Shown here: positions 11,837 to 22,760 of the stretch, piece by piece
Layout of the letters: every line of letters starts with the position of its first letter
Numbering within the stretch: position 1 is the first letter of the stretch
NCBI GenBank assembly: GCA_014871385.1
Contig: CM026426.1
Coordinates: 66,797,692 to 66,861,691 of the forward strand
DNA length: 64,000 nt
Direction of reading: 5' to 3'
From: Ceratodon purpureus
Lineage: Eukaryota > Streptophyta > Bryopsida > Pseudoditrichales > Ditrichaceae
Position numbers and translations under genes: made by a program
The notes under the pieces: generated by a model
Seen by the model: only the letters and a program-made list of their open reading frames with translations
What the model was told of the DNA's origin: nothing
The model's database searches: none

Positions 11837-13017
11837 GGTGTGAACAGCTCATACTAACGGTGTTTGTAGTAATCAGTCGGTTGCGTTCAGTTGGCTGTGA
11901 GATCTTCCTAGTCTTGGCGGCTGTTACTTCCTGTGTGTTGTGGTCGGCTCTGGTTGGCCTCCTCCAATGAGGCAGCTACCAATACTTGACTCCTTCCCAT
12001 ATGTTTTTGTAGTCCCTGCCACTTTAGCACTCATCGACCCAGCTGTCGGCTGTGTGGCCTAATTAGTGCTTACAGACACTTTTCTAGCAAATAGAAACAG
12101 ACCAAGGCAGTTCTGCAAAATTGCCCCGAACTAGTTCTTTCCCCTTTTTCACACTGTACTAACCCTTAGAAAATCTAGTCCAGTGGTTACAGTGCTGACA
12201 ATACTTGAAACGAAAAGCACCCTGAATCTTCCCAAATGCACTCAGCAACCAAAATTACCAGACTGTTCTGACATGGGCCAACCTCTAGTCCAAGTCCCAA
12301 ATGTCAACCGACGTCCCCAAAAACGACGTCCCATCGCCGACCTAGATCTCTAAATCGACGTCCGTAGAGCCGACCGAGGTTCCAAATTGAGATCCCCAAA
12401 TTCAAATTCAAATTTTTATGATCCTAAAATTTCGGATCTGAAATTTGAAATTTGAAATCCTAAAATTACAGGTTACTTACCTTTCGCCCCTTTTTACAGT
12501 GGAAGTACAGATCTGACCTGTAGCCGCCCTATCCCCTTTTTCAAATCTTGAACTGCCTTCACTCCTCAAGGATCGACTCTATGGAAAATCTAGCCCTCCA
12601 ACTCTTCACAGCACCTGCGCCCACGAGCTTGCAATAGAGCCGCCTCTGCTGCTATTGCTCCCTAGACACGTGCTGGACTGCCACCGTCGCTACACCAATG
12701 TTTCCACCTCTGAAAATACTTGAAACTCTTTGGCCGCCACTGCCCTCTCTACTGCAACAGTCTTTGCCGGACTTCAAGTGTCTTGGGACCTTGCCAGTGG
12801 CTGGACACCACTCTGCCGACCGATTCTAACACTGCAGTGACTCCCCACACCCTGCCAATAAATATTCAGCACCTCGGAATTACAGTAACAGCAATTCAGC
12901 ACCCCTAAACACTCCTGACAGTCAGTGCTGCACCTCTGCAGACCTAATGTGTGTACTTCACGACCTCTCTACTGTGTGGAACAGCCTACAACCAGCAGGA
13001 GATCACATGGTACGAAC

Positions 13018-13034
13018 TAAAGCATGGTCGCCAA
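13018..13034 (-). other. Candidate primer-binding site
   Basis: It reads TTGGCGACCATGCTTTAG outward from the 5' LTR on the minus strand, and TGG pairs with a tRNA CCA end. One spacer base separates it from the LTR. The specific tRNA is unconfirmed. A match of 10 or more bases to a tRNA 3' end from this genome would confirm it. Confidence 0.6.
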
Positions 13035-13490
13035 TGGTAAAGGGAGGATTTAACCACTAAACCCTAGCTTCACAATCCCATCAAAACCCAACAAAATCCA
13101 ACTAAACTAAGTGCTCCAAACCCTCATAGAATGCTAGAAATGTACAATAGAAGTGCAAAAAAGAGGTCAAAACTGCATAAAATAGGTCAAAATAGCCCCA
13201 AAACATGATACAGCAGCTCCTAACAGCTCTCAGACCTCTCTGACTCTACATGCTCTAGTGTAGAATGATCTCCCAAAACCCTAAACCTGCCTCTTAAACC
13301 CTCTGAAAACTAACACAATCAGCCAATCGGCTGCGACAGAATTCATCCAGTCGGCTCCAACAGAGTTCATCCAGTCGGCTCTGACAGAGTTCATCTTGCC
13401 GATTGGATGACTGTCGGGGATAGGGATGAAAAACTGTAAAACAACTAGTGGAGACTAAGGAAGGAGAGATTAAGGAATCTCCGGTTAACA
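13035..13490 (-). repeat. 5' LTR (right copy), 456 bp
   Basis: It has the same TGGTAAAG...GGTTAACA ends as the left LTR. It holds three tandem 24-bp units built on AGTCGGCTCYRACAGAG, followed by an inverted partial copy (GCCGATTGG). Confidence 0.9.
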
Positions 13491-14979
13491 ACCACACTCT
13501 TTTTAGGGACTTGTATGGTTTGAAGGAACCGTAAATGGTATTAATGTATGTGAAGTCAAATTTCAAAAAACATTGTTCAAAAGAGAATGCTAAGCTCCAA
13601 TGCTCACCGTGTACAATAGGAACTTTAATAGTGGTTTTCTTGAGATGCCTAAATCCAGAGCTCATGTGAAGTATTGTTCTAGGGCCTCACACTTTGTTTT
13701 TTTCTTATTAGTTTACATAGACTTGTTGCCGGCAAAGGACTGCAAAGGAGAATATCTGATGGCTCATAGTCTTAAAATTAAGTAAAAAATCCATTACTAA
13801 GAACTTACTTTCCAGTAGATTGGATCAATTATTTGCATGTCAAGAACATGGCATAAGGTTGTGCTGCCTCTTCGCATGACAAAAGTCAAGTAGCTTGTCT
13901 CAAGTAGGCTAAGGTCTTCTGCTATGCCGTTGAGTGGAACATCAAAGATAAATAGGCAATTGTCTCACTATAGGCAAAACACAGATGATCAAAGATAAGT
14001 AAACAACTTGTAGTATACTACAGAAATGAGAGTTTTCTATAGAAGAGTCTAAAAGCAAAGATTCAATGTTGGAAACAATATATATAGGATGTGGAGGTTA
14101 GTATGATCAAGATGTATCAAGAAGCAAGAATAAATGGCTCTTGTAAGATGTTCTTGATGATATACATGGAGGAGGGTGCGCTCTATACTACCTTTACAAG
14201 GTCTTTCCGCGAGTTGTGCCCAGCGCTGGCGAAGCTTTATGAGGCGTTGTGTTCCATCAGCAAATCATTCAGTCACCATTTGTCTTTGCTAGATCAAAGT
14301 GAAGAATAGGGGCAAAAGCTAGGGGATTAGTAGCCGTTTCATGTAGACGTCCGGACCATTTTGGTAGAAGAGTGAGTGTAAGAGAGTAGGTTATATTATG
14401 GGGATGGAGGTGTTTTTGGGAGATGGCACTCCCAAAGAAGAATGTCTACAAGTGAGGGCTAAACTTCCCAACAGAAGCACATCGGGGATTGCCACTTTTG
14501 TTGCAAGACCTTTTAAAGTAATAGGCTTGTGCCCTTCTTTATAGCTAAGCCTATGGTAGGTCAACGCTAATTACTTATATTGAAGGTCCATCAGGACCTA
14601 TACTATATTGTCAACGTGATGCTTCAAATTTAATAGAGGAAACAATACGTTATTAAGGCCGTGCAAACCTCATCCAACATTGCCATCTTCAAGCGTGTAC
14701 AGAATCTTTGATGTAACCTACCATATTGGATTGAAATTTGCGTGAGTAGTAATTGAGGGCGCCTTGGCAATATCAACCACAGACAAATGAACGGCACATT
14801 AGGATAAATACCTTATTGCAATGTTAGCAGAAGAGGCTAAAATCATTTGGACAGATAACTACTTAGGTGTTACAAAACTGTGGGGAGGTCTTTAAAATAA
14901 GCGCCTCTCTAATGCATATTTAGCATAGCTGATCAAGCTAGACGAGATAGAAAGTTATTGATTTTGTTTAAACATGTTC
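13491..14979 (-). other. Unrecognised, possible decayed coding
   Basis: Short minus- and plus-strand frames are broken by frequent stops. The best (14091-14309 plus, 72 codons) has no known motif. No RNA gene or structured repeat is seen. Confidence 0.3.
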
Positions 14980-15357
14980 CTAATTTAAGCCTTCAAAAGC
15001 CATCAAACCAACAATATTGCTATAGCACCTATTCAATGGCTTGCAAAAACCAACCTTGATGCATGGAAATAGAGACCATCCAATGTCAACAACGTTTTGT
15101 GGACATAATGAAAGTCTTTTGGACTTCGTCTTCCGCTTTGCTATGGCTAGCACATTTGCCTTTGTCATCCCATTAATAAGGTGAGCTAGTGGAAAAGTGT
15201 GATATGAAGATATTTGGGTATACAACTTCAACATTTTAAGATTATGTGCATACTCAAGCTCAAGAGAGATGGATCCGTTGTAGACTTCTTTTGCAAGACA
15301 CTCATAATATGCTCTTTTTCCTCCGCGGTTTGATTCTATGATGGCACTGGTAGCCAT
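14980..15357 (-). pseudogene. Unrecognised 125-codon coding remnant
   Basis: The frame starts MATSAIIESNRGGKRAYYEC and includes LKMLKLYTQISSYHTFPLAH and SLCPQNVVDIGWSLFPCIKV. Its composition is that of a real globular protein and not low complexity. I recognise no domain. Flanking minus-strand DNA to about 13.6 kb and up to 16.6 kb has protein-like pieces broken by stops, so this is probably a surviving part of a dead gene or transposon. Confidence 0.4.
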
Positions 15358-16239
15358 TTTACAGCCTACATAGTAAGGATATTAAGGAGAGATGACCAGG
15401 CCCACGCCTTGTCCTCCACCCTCATCTGGGCCTTATTTTTGTTTTGTTGGAGCTGCTTACAAACATGAGCATCACAATTCTCTTGTAGTGCAACCTCAAC
15501 GTTGAGCTTTAGAGGGACATACTTTGCCTACTCTACTAGGTACTTAAGAGACAACTTGAGCTTGGATAGACAACGGTGCTACCATTCACGTTGACATACA
15601 TGGAAAAAGCAACTATCTTTTATCCAACAATAGCCTTTAAAATTTGGCAATATCTTGTTTGCTCTCAAGTCACACCCAGCTTAGGACGTGCAATAGGAAT
15701 TGGATTTATTAGTGAGAGACAAGCATACATCTTGATTATTCGCACTAAATGTGGACACTCTACCTCCAAATTTCTCTTCTCTCTTTGGCACTCAAATTCT
15801 AAAGCTTAAAAAATGGTTAACAACTCCTCCAATATGTATTTCTACAGCCTCTGAGGTAAAGATTAAGGTATTTGACAAACCAGTGATTGAAAGAGGAGGG
15901 ACCAAGCCCACATGTGGTTTTCTTGTACTATGAGCTATCTAATGTTCTCTCAAGCTAATGCCCCGGCTTCCAAAGCCATTGCCTTCAACTTTCCTTGCTC
16001 CTTCAAATATTCCAAGAACCTTTGCAAATTTTGCAGCTCTCGTTGTCTTCTAGTTGTATCTGTATCTCCTACATAAGGGTTCTATGGACTTGTCAATAAA
16101 TGTACATACTCCTCTTTACTTTCTACAATCTTATTGTTTTGCAAAGTAAGAGGAAATTTTACACAATATGTCACTGTATTAAGCACTTGCAAGCATTAGA
16201 TTTGCAAATGTTGAAACTAGCACTCCAATTCCTTGAAAG

Positions 16240-16600
16240 CTGTGAAAGACGTGTGGTATAGGGAGAAAAAGTTATTTTACCGGCTAGGCCCTCCTCCAAT
16301 GTATCCATGGTCCCACCACCTGCATTGTATTGTTGCAAAGCTTGCCGCATTGCTTAATTTGCAACTACCATGAATTGCTTTAAGGATCAAAATGGCAGCT
16401 TGTCTACAATTACTAGGGGGGTTTCTTTGACGGTGTAGTACAAGTCTAGTACTTTTTGAACCATGGAGGCAACTCCAATCTCTTGAACATCTCTTATACT
16501 AAGCCTTTTAGCTTCAGTTTTTGCTATAGCCAAGGCCGCCTCACAACCAGCTAGTATTGCAACACTTTGGCACTTGAGATAATTAATTCTTTTTCTCCAT
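16240..16600 (-). pseudogene. Unrecognised coding remnant, Ala-rich helix
   Basis: On the minus strand about 57 codons are open (VAILAGCEAALAIAKTEAKR, then SIRDVQEIGVASMVQKVLD, to a TGA at about 16403). Weaker coding-like sequence continues (MRQALQQYNAGGGTMDTLEE). It is probably part of the same dead element as 14980-15357 and 18011-18650. No ATG is visible. Confidence 0.35.
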
Positions 16601-16862
16601 CTTGAATGCTTGAAGTAATTAAGTTTATAATTGTGTCGTGCACTCCATTACTACTCTTGATTTGGAGTAACTCCATTTTGTTTGTTAGACAAGGTGTAAA
16701 AAATTGGAAGTTGTCTTGAAAACGTAGGATATACGTACTTGCTTGTGATATCCGTTTTGGATAGGACCTTTTCTGTTTTTAAGAGCCATCCACCTTTGAC
16801 AACCTGCAAAGTTGCTTAGGTTAGTGCTAGGTACTTTGCTCTCTTAGAAATACTTGATTTAT

Positions 16863-17862
16863 TGTACAATCAGGTACAGCTCAATTACGAATTCTTGTTT
16901 TCGTAAGGGAAAAATAGCTTCATTGCTGCCAACTTTGCCGCCCTCCCAAGAGCTCAAAAATTTGTATTTTATCATGAAATGTTAACCGCAACATCCTCTT
17001 TAAGATAATAACACTTGTACCAAATTTCAAAGCCAGAAGATCTACACAAAAAAAGATATTCAAAATCTATCAACATGTGTAGCTAAGAAAACAAACTTCA
17101 ATACTATCAACTTTGACACCCTCCCAAAGAATGGAAAAACAGAATTTGGCCATGAAAATTTTAGCACAAGATCATCCCTATGTTGATAATATGGGGATCA
17201 AATTTCAACTTCAATAGATTTGACCACGTAGAGGTATTTGAAATCTACCAATCAACAAGTGTTTTTTAGAAAATTTTCATAACTACACATGTTGGTAGTT
17301 TTTGAATGTCTTTTTATGTTTGAAGCTTTTGAACTTGAAATTTGTCACGCATATTATCAACATAAAGATAATATCATGCCAAAATTTTCATGGTAAATAA
17401 AAAAAAATTCAACCCTCGGGAGGGTGTGGAAGTGGGCAGTAGTGAAATTATTTTTTTCAAAAAACACTAGTTGATTGGTAGATTTCAAATACCTCTTTGC
17501 GGTAAAATCTTTTGAAGTTGATATTTTTACCCCATATTATCAACACAAAGAAAATCTTGTGCTAAAATTTTCATGGCCAAATTCTGTTTTTCCATTCTTT
17601 GGGAGGGTGTCAAAGTTGGTAGTATTGAAGTTTTTTTCCTTAGCTACACATGTTGGTAGATTTTGAATATCTTTTTTTTTGTAGATTTTCTGGCTTTGAA
17701 ATTTGGTACAAGTGTCATTAACTTAAAGAGGATGTTGTGGTCAACATTTCATGATAAAATACAAATTTTTGAGCTCTTGGGAGGGCGGCAAAGTTGGCTG
17801 CAATGAAGATTATTTTCCTTACGAAAACAAGAATTCGTAATTGAGCTGTACCTGACTGTACA
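16863..17862. mobile_element. 1-kb imperfect inverted-repeat (foldback-like) element
   Basis: The left end begins TGTACAATCAGGTACAGCTC and the right end reads its complement up to TGTACA at 17862, so the two ends pair over more than 40 bp with few mismatches. The arms run inward for about 400 bp (16863-17260 against 17465-17862). Each arm holds two related blocks of about 180 bp built on the same pattern: CAACTTTGNCNCCCTCCCAA, a helix-like AT stretch, then CATGTGTAG or a variant. A fifth, more diverged block lies in the centre in reverse orientation. There is no coding capacity and no clear target duplication. It could be a foldback transposon, a MITE-like element or an inverted duplication of a satellite-like unit. 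Confidence 0.8.
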
Positions 17863-18010
17863 TTGCACGACATTAATCCATTCATTATTGTTCAAGGATT
17901 ATCATTTAGCACTTTGGAGCGGATCTAGGTCTTTTCCTATGTGCGATGCAGACAAATAACAAAAGCTACGTGTCTTTGCCCCTCCAACAGATGGTATTTG
18001 TTCTTGTTCT

Positions 18011-18655
18011 TTACCTTGTGTATTTCTCGCGCCATTGCAATGATTTGACTAAGGAGGTATATCCTTCTCTAGTAACATAGCCTTTCAACATATGGTTTGC
18101 CGGATCTCTTGCTGCTGGAAATTGTAGTTTTGCTTCCCTAATCATGTAATGGTAGGCTTTTAATTTGCTAGGGCTGTAAGTAGGATACATTTTGAGTAAA
18201 GAGGTGGGCCTTGTTGCAGTTCTCTCCACTTTTGGCACATATCTTTGTACAAGTGATAAGAAAAGGCGATCTTGTTGGAGAAGTATTCATAACAGTACCT
18301 ACGATAGTATCACTGTTGTTTGTTGTGGATTTGAAAGTTGTACCAACAAGTGTAATGTGCATCTATGACCAAGGCTTTGAACTCTTTTTTGGCGTACATG
18401 CAAATGTAGTGGGCTTCGCCTTGCATTTGCGTGTATCAATCCACTGCTTGGCCTGCAACAATGACACCTTCAACAACACCTTGTAGCTCGTTTAGAACAA
18501 GGTCCAACCACATCTATTCCTTCAGTCCTAGAAAAAGGCGGTCATCTACATTCACAATATCACCTTTCTTTAGTGTTTGTGAGAATTGGTTCCCACATGA
18601 TGCCAAATGTATGCATAGATTTCCGCCTAAAGAAATAGTTATCCTAAAATGCTAA
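18011..18655 (-). pseudogene. Unrecognised minus-strand coding remnants
   Basis: Frames at 18011-18238 (75 codons, including SPSKLKAYHYMIREAKLQFP and LKGYVTREGYTSLVKSLQWR) and upstream pieces to about 18650 (GIMWEPILTNTKERWYCECR) look protein-like. Basic and aromatic residues are common and there is a CxC pair. I cannot name a family. It may be the 5' part of the element whose remnants lie at 16.2-16.6 and 15.0-15.4 kb, now split by the foldback element. Confidence 0.35.
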
Positions 18656-18659
18656 GTAG

Positions 18660-20560
18660 GTAGGAAAATTGGAACTAGGATAAAATTAGCAAATAAAGGG
18701 CTCAGATTTTAGCATCTAGTCTGAGGAAGGAAAGAACAGTTACATAGAGACAAATTTTTGATGGATTCAGAATCTGGAAGTCGCTCTGCGTACTAAGTAT
18801 CTTCAGGCAGGATTGGTCCAGAAACTATTAACATTGAAGATTGGAAACTACTAGACAAATTCTAGAGGCATTGTGTATGGCAAAATAATTTGGACAATAG
18901 TAAGTAAAGTCCGTACGACGGGACAAATACAAGAAGAAACCAATATATCACGGTAGCTTTCCAGTTGCCTTTTGCCTACTTTGTCTTAACTTCCGTCTCG
19001 ACCTTTTGTACACTTGTTACGTCTCTGTCTATTGTTCATCGCTTTATGTTTTTTGGTATATTCAAGAAGTGATCCTAGTAGCGAAGGACTTGTGTGAAAC
19101 AAATAATTAGTTATTTAACTATTTAGTCTCTATTTAATTTCTTTTGAACCCTAAAGTCAAGAGATTGGAAATTCACATTTGCAACTGTCAAGTTGAACAA
19201 CAAGTGCAATCAATAGTTTATATAAATATATTTAACTAATATTTGAAAATTTCAATTGCGATTTAATATCTTTGTATCCCCCCCCCCCCCCCCCGCCTCC
19301 ACCGCGTTCCCTATGTTCACCTTTTTCTAATTTGATTTCTTAGATATAATTTGAAGCTACATTTGAAGCTTCTACTTAAACCTTCAGCCCGCAGCATCCG
19401 CTTGCCTCCCCTACCTAACTTGCAATAGGTTTTCTATACACATGAATTTTGTTAGAATGTAGTACAAATATTAGTTCATTAATCAAGAAGGAGCTAGTCT
19501 TAATATATAGCTTTAATATGAAAGAAACATCTTGAAAAGCAAGGTTTTGTGCCAAAAGTGTCTTGGTGACTATTTCACTTGTGAATTATTGTAAAAATGA
19601 AATAATATTAAACTTAAAGTTCAAATCCCACATACTATGCTAGACATATGTGGTGATTCAAAATTATCTGTAATAATTTTCAAAGAAGTCTTAATTGCAT
19701 TGTTTGACTTTGCATCCTTTCTCCATAAAATATATTGTATCTAATAAGCTGAGATTAGTTTGCTTCAATTGGGCTTTTTGCCCAATCAATTATTATTGAA
19801 TTTCCTATCAATTTTAACCAAGCATTAAAAACCAATCTATGGACTGATCGTTAATATAAGATATTTTGTTTCATCACTTTTCATGGGGATCTTCATCAAA
19901 AATTAATCAAGAATTTTTCCTTTTCAAAATGATGCACTCACAAATTTTATAACCTCTGTTATCACCATATCACTTTTCAAAGATCTTAATGAAGTGCTTG
20001 TCAATAATAAAACTTTTGGTGTAAACAAATTTACAATATTACTTGATGTTACAATTTTGTGTTAGCAATACTCAAAATACTTGAATAGGTATTAAAGATT
20101 TCAAGCGACATGGCACTGCTGATGAATACAAACAATAGAATGATAAATTATTAATTTGGCTTGATGCATTCTAGTATAGAAAAGACACAAATTATTTCAC
20201 TGGAGCCCACACAATGCAATGGCAATGCGTGATCAACGTAGCTTACATCAAGGTCAATTATCAAGCTTTGCATGCCAATGCCATGTGGTCGACTAGCTGA
20301 AGTCAAGACTAACTAGAGTCAACAGAGTCAAGTTGATGAGGCACCAAGCTATCAAACCAAGTGTGCCGCCATTTATCTTTTACATATTTTGACTTTATTT
20401 GTTTAAAATGGAAGACTCAAATTTGCAAAAGTGGTTTTAAGTGTGTTATCTTCATTCAAATCAATTTTTTATTTTAAATGTATAATTTCTATTAAAAAAT
20501 TCTTTGTCTTTATTGCTTAAAACCTATCTTTGCTATCATTTCTACCAAGTATCATACACA
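18660..20560. other. AT-rich sequence, no gene recognised; 17-base C run
   Basis: The only notable item is a homopolymer of 17 C at 19278-19294. No coding or repeat structure is otherwise supported. Confidence 0.6.
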
Positions 20561-20566
20561 TGCAAA

Positions 20567-20618
20567 AGAGAGAGAGAGAGATAGAGAGAGAGAAACTTCG
20601 GTCTCCGGAGGAGACCGA
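20567..20618. repeat. (GA)n microsatellite followed by a 9-bp hairpin
   Basis: A GA run at 20567-20594 is followed by a perfect 9-bp stem (TCGGTCTCC / GGAGACCGA, 20598-20618, 3-nt loop). It lies 3' of the retrotransposon remnant and could belong to its 3' UTR. Confidence 0.7.
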
Positions 20619-20949
20619 CGTGAATTAAGTGTCTGTTCGACCTACCTCCAATCCAAAGCCCACAGGACAAAGGTATAGAAGTAAAGATCTACTCCCCCCT
20701 TTCGAGAATAGACACTTTAGTCACAAGTAACAGTAACAAGAAACCAGTAAAAATTGGTGTATAGAATAGTTTGTAGTGATGTTTCGGACATCAAGCCACG
20801 AGCTCATTGTTGGTTGGATGTGAACGTTTGTCTCATTAATCTGGTCTGAGTTTGAACCCTGATGGACTTGTTTGAATGGATGTTGGGGATGGAGTGGCTT
20901 GATGCTGCTGAGTGAGCAATCGCGGGCAAGAAATAAGTTGTAGCAACCA

Positions 20950-20995
20950 ACAGCCCCCTTTGCGAGACGTAACAACAGCCCCCTTAGCGAGAAGA
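20950..20995. repeat. Short tandem duplication (about 22 bp)
   Basis: AACAGCCCCCTTTGCGAGA and AACAGCCCCCTTAGCGAGA lie about 26 bp apart, in the presumed 3' UTR of the non-LTR element. Confidence 0.6.
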
Positions 20996-21034
20996 GACTT
21001 GACACCTGTATGCTAACAATTAAATAAAGTAGCT

Positions 21035-21586
21035 CTAGCTACTACCAAAATTATTTTTTGTTTTGAAGTTTTTACTAAGGGGATCTAATGTTTGAGGAAT
21101 CGATTGGTGGTTTTTTATTCTTCTTTTGTGGAGTAGAATGGACATGGCATATTGTATGGCGATAGTGTTTATGTTTTTGAAGGTGTTTTTGATGGTGGGC
21201 ATCGGTATTTGGAATTTTTCTTCAAGTGATTTCATTGATGGAATGTGTGTAGTTGCTCTAGCGCCGGCTGTAATGACGATAAGAGGGTCAACTTTCCATC
21301 TTAGAGCAGTGATATTAGCGATTAGTCGATTGTATTTGTTGGTTTCGGCTTCAAGTGTTTCTGGGGAGAATCTGTCATTGCAATATGTAAATTCAATAAA
21401 TTGTATTGTAAGGTTGGGGTTAATTTCAAAAGGGGGTTCACTTTGATAAGATAGGCCTTTCACACATAAGATGTCTAGTCTAAATCTCGAGTTACAGTAG
21501 CATCTTTGTGTGCCACATGTGCAAGTAAGTAACCAATTTGGTACGGTATTTTCTGGAGGCTTATCATTGAAGGTTCCAGCATTCAT
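21035..21586 (-). CDS. C-terminal restriction-like endonuclease (RLE) block
   Basis: 183 codons from the first ATG after the in-frame TGA. The frame is continuous with the RNase H ORF upstream. CTCGTQRCYC (residues 22-31) is a Cys cluster. RFRLDILCVKG (35-44), FIEFTYCND (63-71) and TNKYNRL (82-88) place D38, E65 and K84 in the order of a PD-(D/E)xK fold as found in R2/Dualen endonucleases. The usual Pro before Asp is Leu here. WKVDPLIVITAGAR (97-110) matches the final hydrophobic strand of that fold. Function in a live element would be target-site nicking. In this copy it is cut off by the stop. Confidence 0.55.
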   Translation of the reverse strand: MNAGTFNDKPPENTVPNWLLTCTCGTQRCYCNSRFRLDILCVKGLSYQSEPPFEINPNLTIQFIEFTYCNDRFSPETLEAETNKYNRLIANITALRWKVDPLIVITAGARATTHIPSMKSLEEKFQIPMPTIKNTFKNINTIAIQYAMSILLHKRRIKNHQSIPQTLDPLSKNFKTKNNFGSS

Positions 21587-21610
21587 GAGAATAAAGCAGC
21601 GGGATTTTTC

Positions 21611-22700
21611 TCATGAGATTAGTAGTTTACGGATTTCCCAAACTGCTTTGTTGTGTCTTTTGACGCGGAGTGAATGTATGTGTTGTTGTTGGCATGTGAG
21701 TAACACATGGAACCATGTGTCCGGTTCATGTGATCTACAAATGGGACATGTGATGGATGGAAATCTTTCTCTTCCAAAGAACATTTGTTTTTTAGCGTGG
21801 CCCATGTACGTTCCAGTACGGAATTTGATAAGGCATGTTTTTTGTTTGTCTCTAAGGATTGGATTTTTCCGAAATTCATTGGAGAGTTCATTGTCTATAT
21901 CTTCATTTGTTGTCCATTTGTAAATATTGGGAGTTTGTATCGCCATAGTTTCTAAGTTATTTTCTCTCTCGTATTTATTGATTTGTTTTTCTAGGTTTCT
22001 AACTGGTCCTTTGTCTTGCATATCAATCATGGAAGCCCATACATCTTCCTGGTAGTAGTATGGAGTAGCATGTGCGTGTTCGTATGGGTATTCAGTAGTT
22101 ATATATTCTAGATCGACTCCGATTTTTGCTAGTTTATCTGCTTTCTCGTTACCATCAATGTTGATGTGTGCTTTGACCTTGTGTAAAGAAATTGGTTGTA
22201 TTCTTTGTTGGAGTAGTTCTACCATGGAGGCAAGTGTGGTTTGGTCGGGGTGACTGTTGTGTAGTGTGGGGTGTTTAATTTGCGTGTTTAGTAAATATAG
22301 TACGTTTAGGCAGTCAATAAATATATATGCGGGTTCATTAGGAAATTGTGTGTTGATGATTCTTAATGTTTCGTGTATAGCCATCATTTCAGCTCGTAGA
22401 ATGTTTTGGTGTCCATGGAGTCTTTTGGGGATGTTAATACCTTTAGGGCAGTAGATGCCATATCCAGCTTTTTCCCTCATCCATTCATTATTGGGGCCAA
22501 TTTCTTTTGGAGGTATGAAGGAGCCATCGGTGTAATAACTGAGTTGGGCTTCGAATTTTAGTCGCAGGTTTGTATGGTAGTTTGGGATTGGGGGGATATG
22601 TGTGGGGCTATTTGTTAGTGTGTTAGGGTAGTCTAATTTGGACCATTTCTTACTGGGTTTGACCGAGGTATTTAAGGGGGTAGGGGAAGCACTTTGTGTC
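21611..22700 (-). CDS. RNase H domain plus zinc knuckle of a non-LTR element
   Basis: The frame is open from just after a TAG (22700-22698) to a TGA at 21611. The first ATG (22480) lies inside RNase H, so it is not a true start. YTDGSF supplies the first Asp (about 22527). After that ATG come E31 in LRAEMMAI, D56 in IFIDCLNV and D115 in NEKAD, with H105 nearby, so all four RNase H carboxylates are present. Residues 245-263 (CPICRSHEPDTWFHVLLTC) form C-x2-C-x9-H-x4-C. The role is removal of template RNA and nucleic-acid binding during retrotransposition. Confidence 0.82.
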
Positions 22701-22760
22701 TAAATCTGTGGTATTTTTAGGTTACTTATGATGGGTTTGAGTTGATTCATTTGTTCTTGG

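Larger units (their letters stand above)
9334..13490 (-). mobile_element. Compact non-autonomous LTR retrotransposon, minus orientation
   Basis: Two closely similar direct repeats (9334-9742 and 13035-13490), each TG...CA, bound 3.3 kb of internal DNA. On the minus strand the 5' LTR is the right copy. The base after it begins TTGGCGACCATGC, a candidate primer-binding site whose TGGCGAC start recalls the tRNA-Arg-type sites of Tat/Ogre Ty3 elements (family knowledge, exact tRNA not verified). Before the 3' LTR lies a purine tract (GGAAAAAGGGGATAA). All three orientation marks agree. Internal minus-strand frames encode coiled-coil, gag-like and weak protease-like sequence. I see no reverse transcriptase or integrase, so mobility would need help from another element. 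The close LTR similarity suggests recent insertion relative to neighbouring dead genes. Confidence 0.88.

Noticed and set aside
11433..11843. Plus-strand frame of 136 codons in the LTR element
   Set aside because: Opposite to the coiled-coil ORF that agrees with the element's orientation (PBS, PPT).
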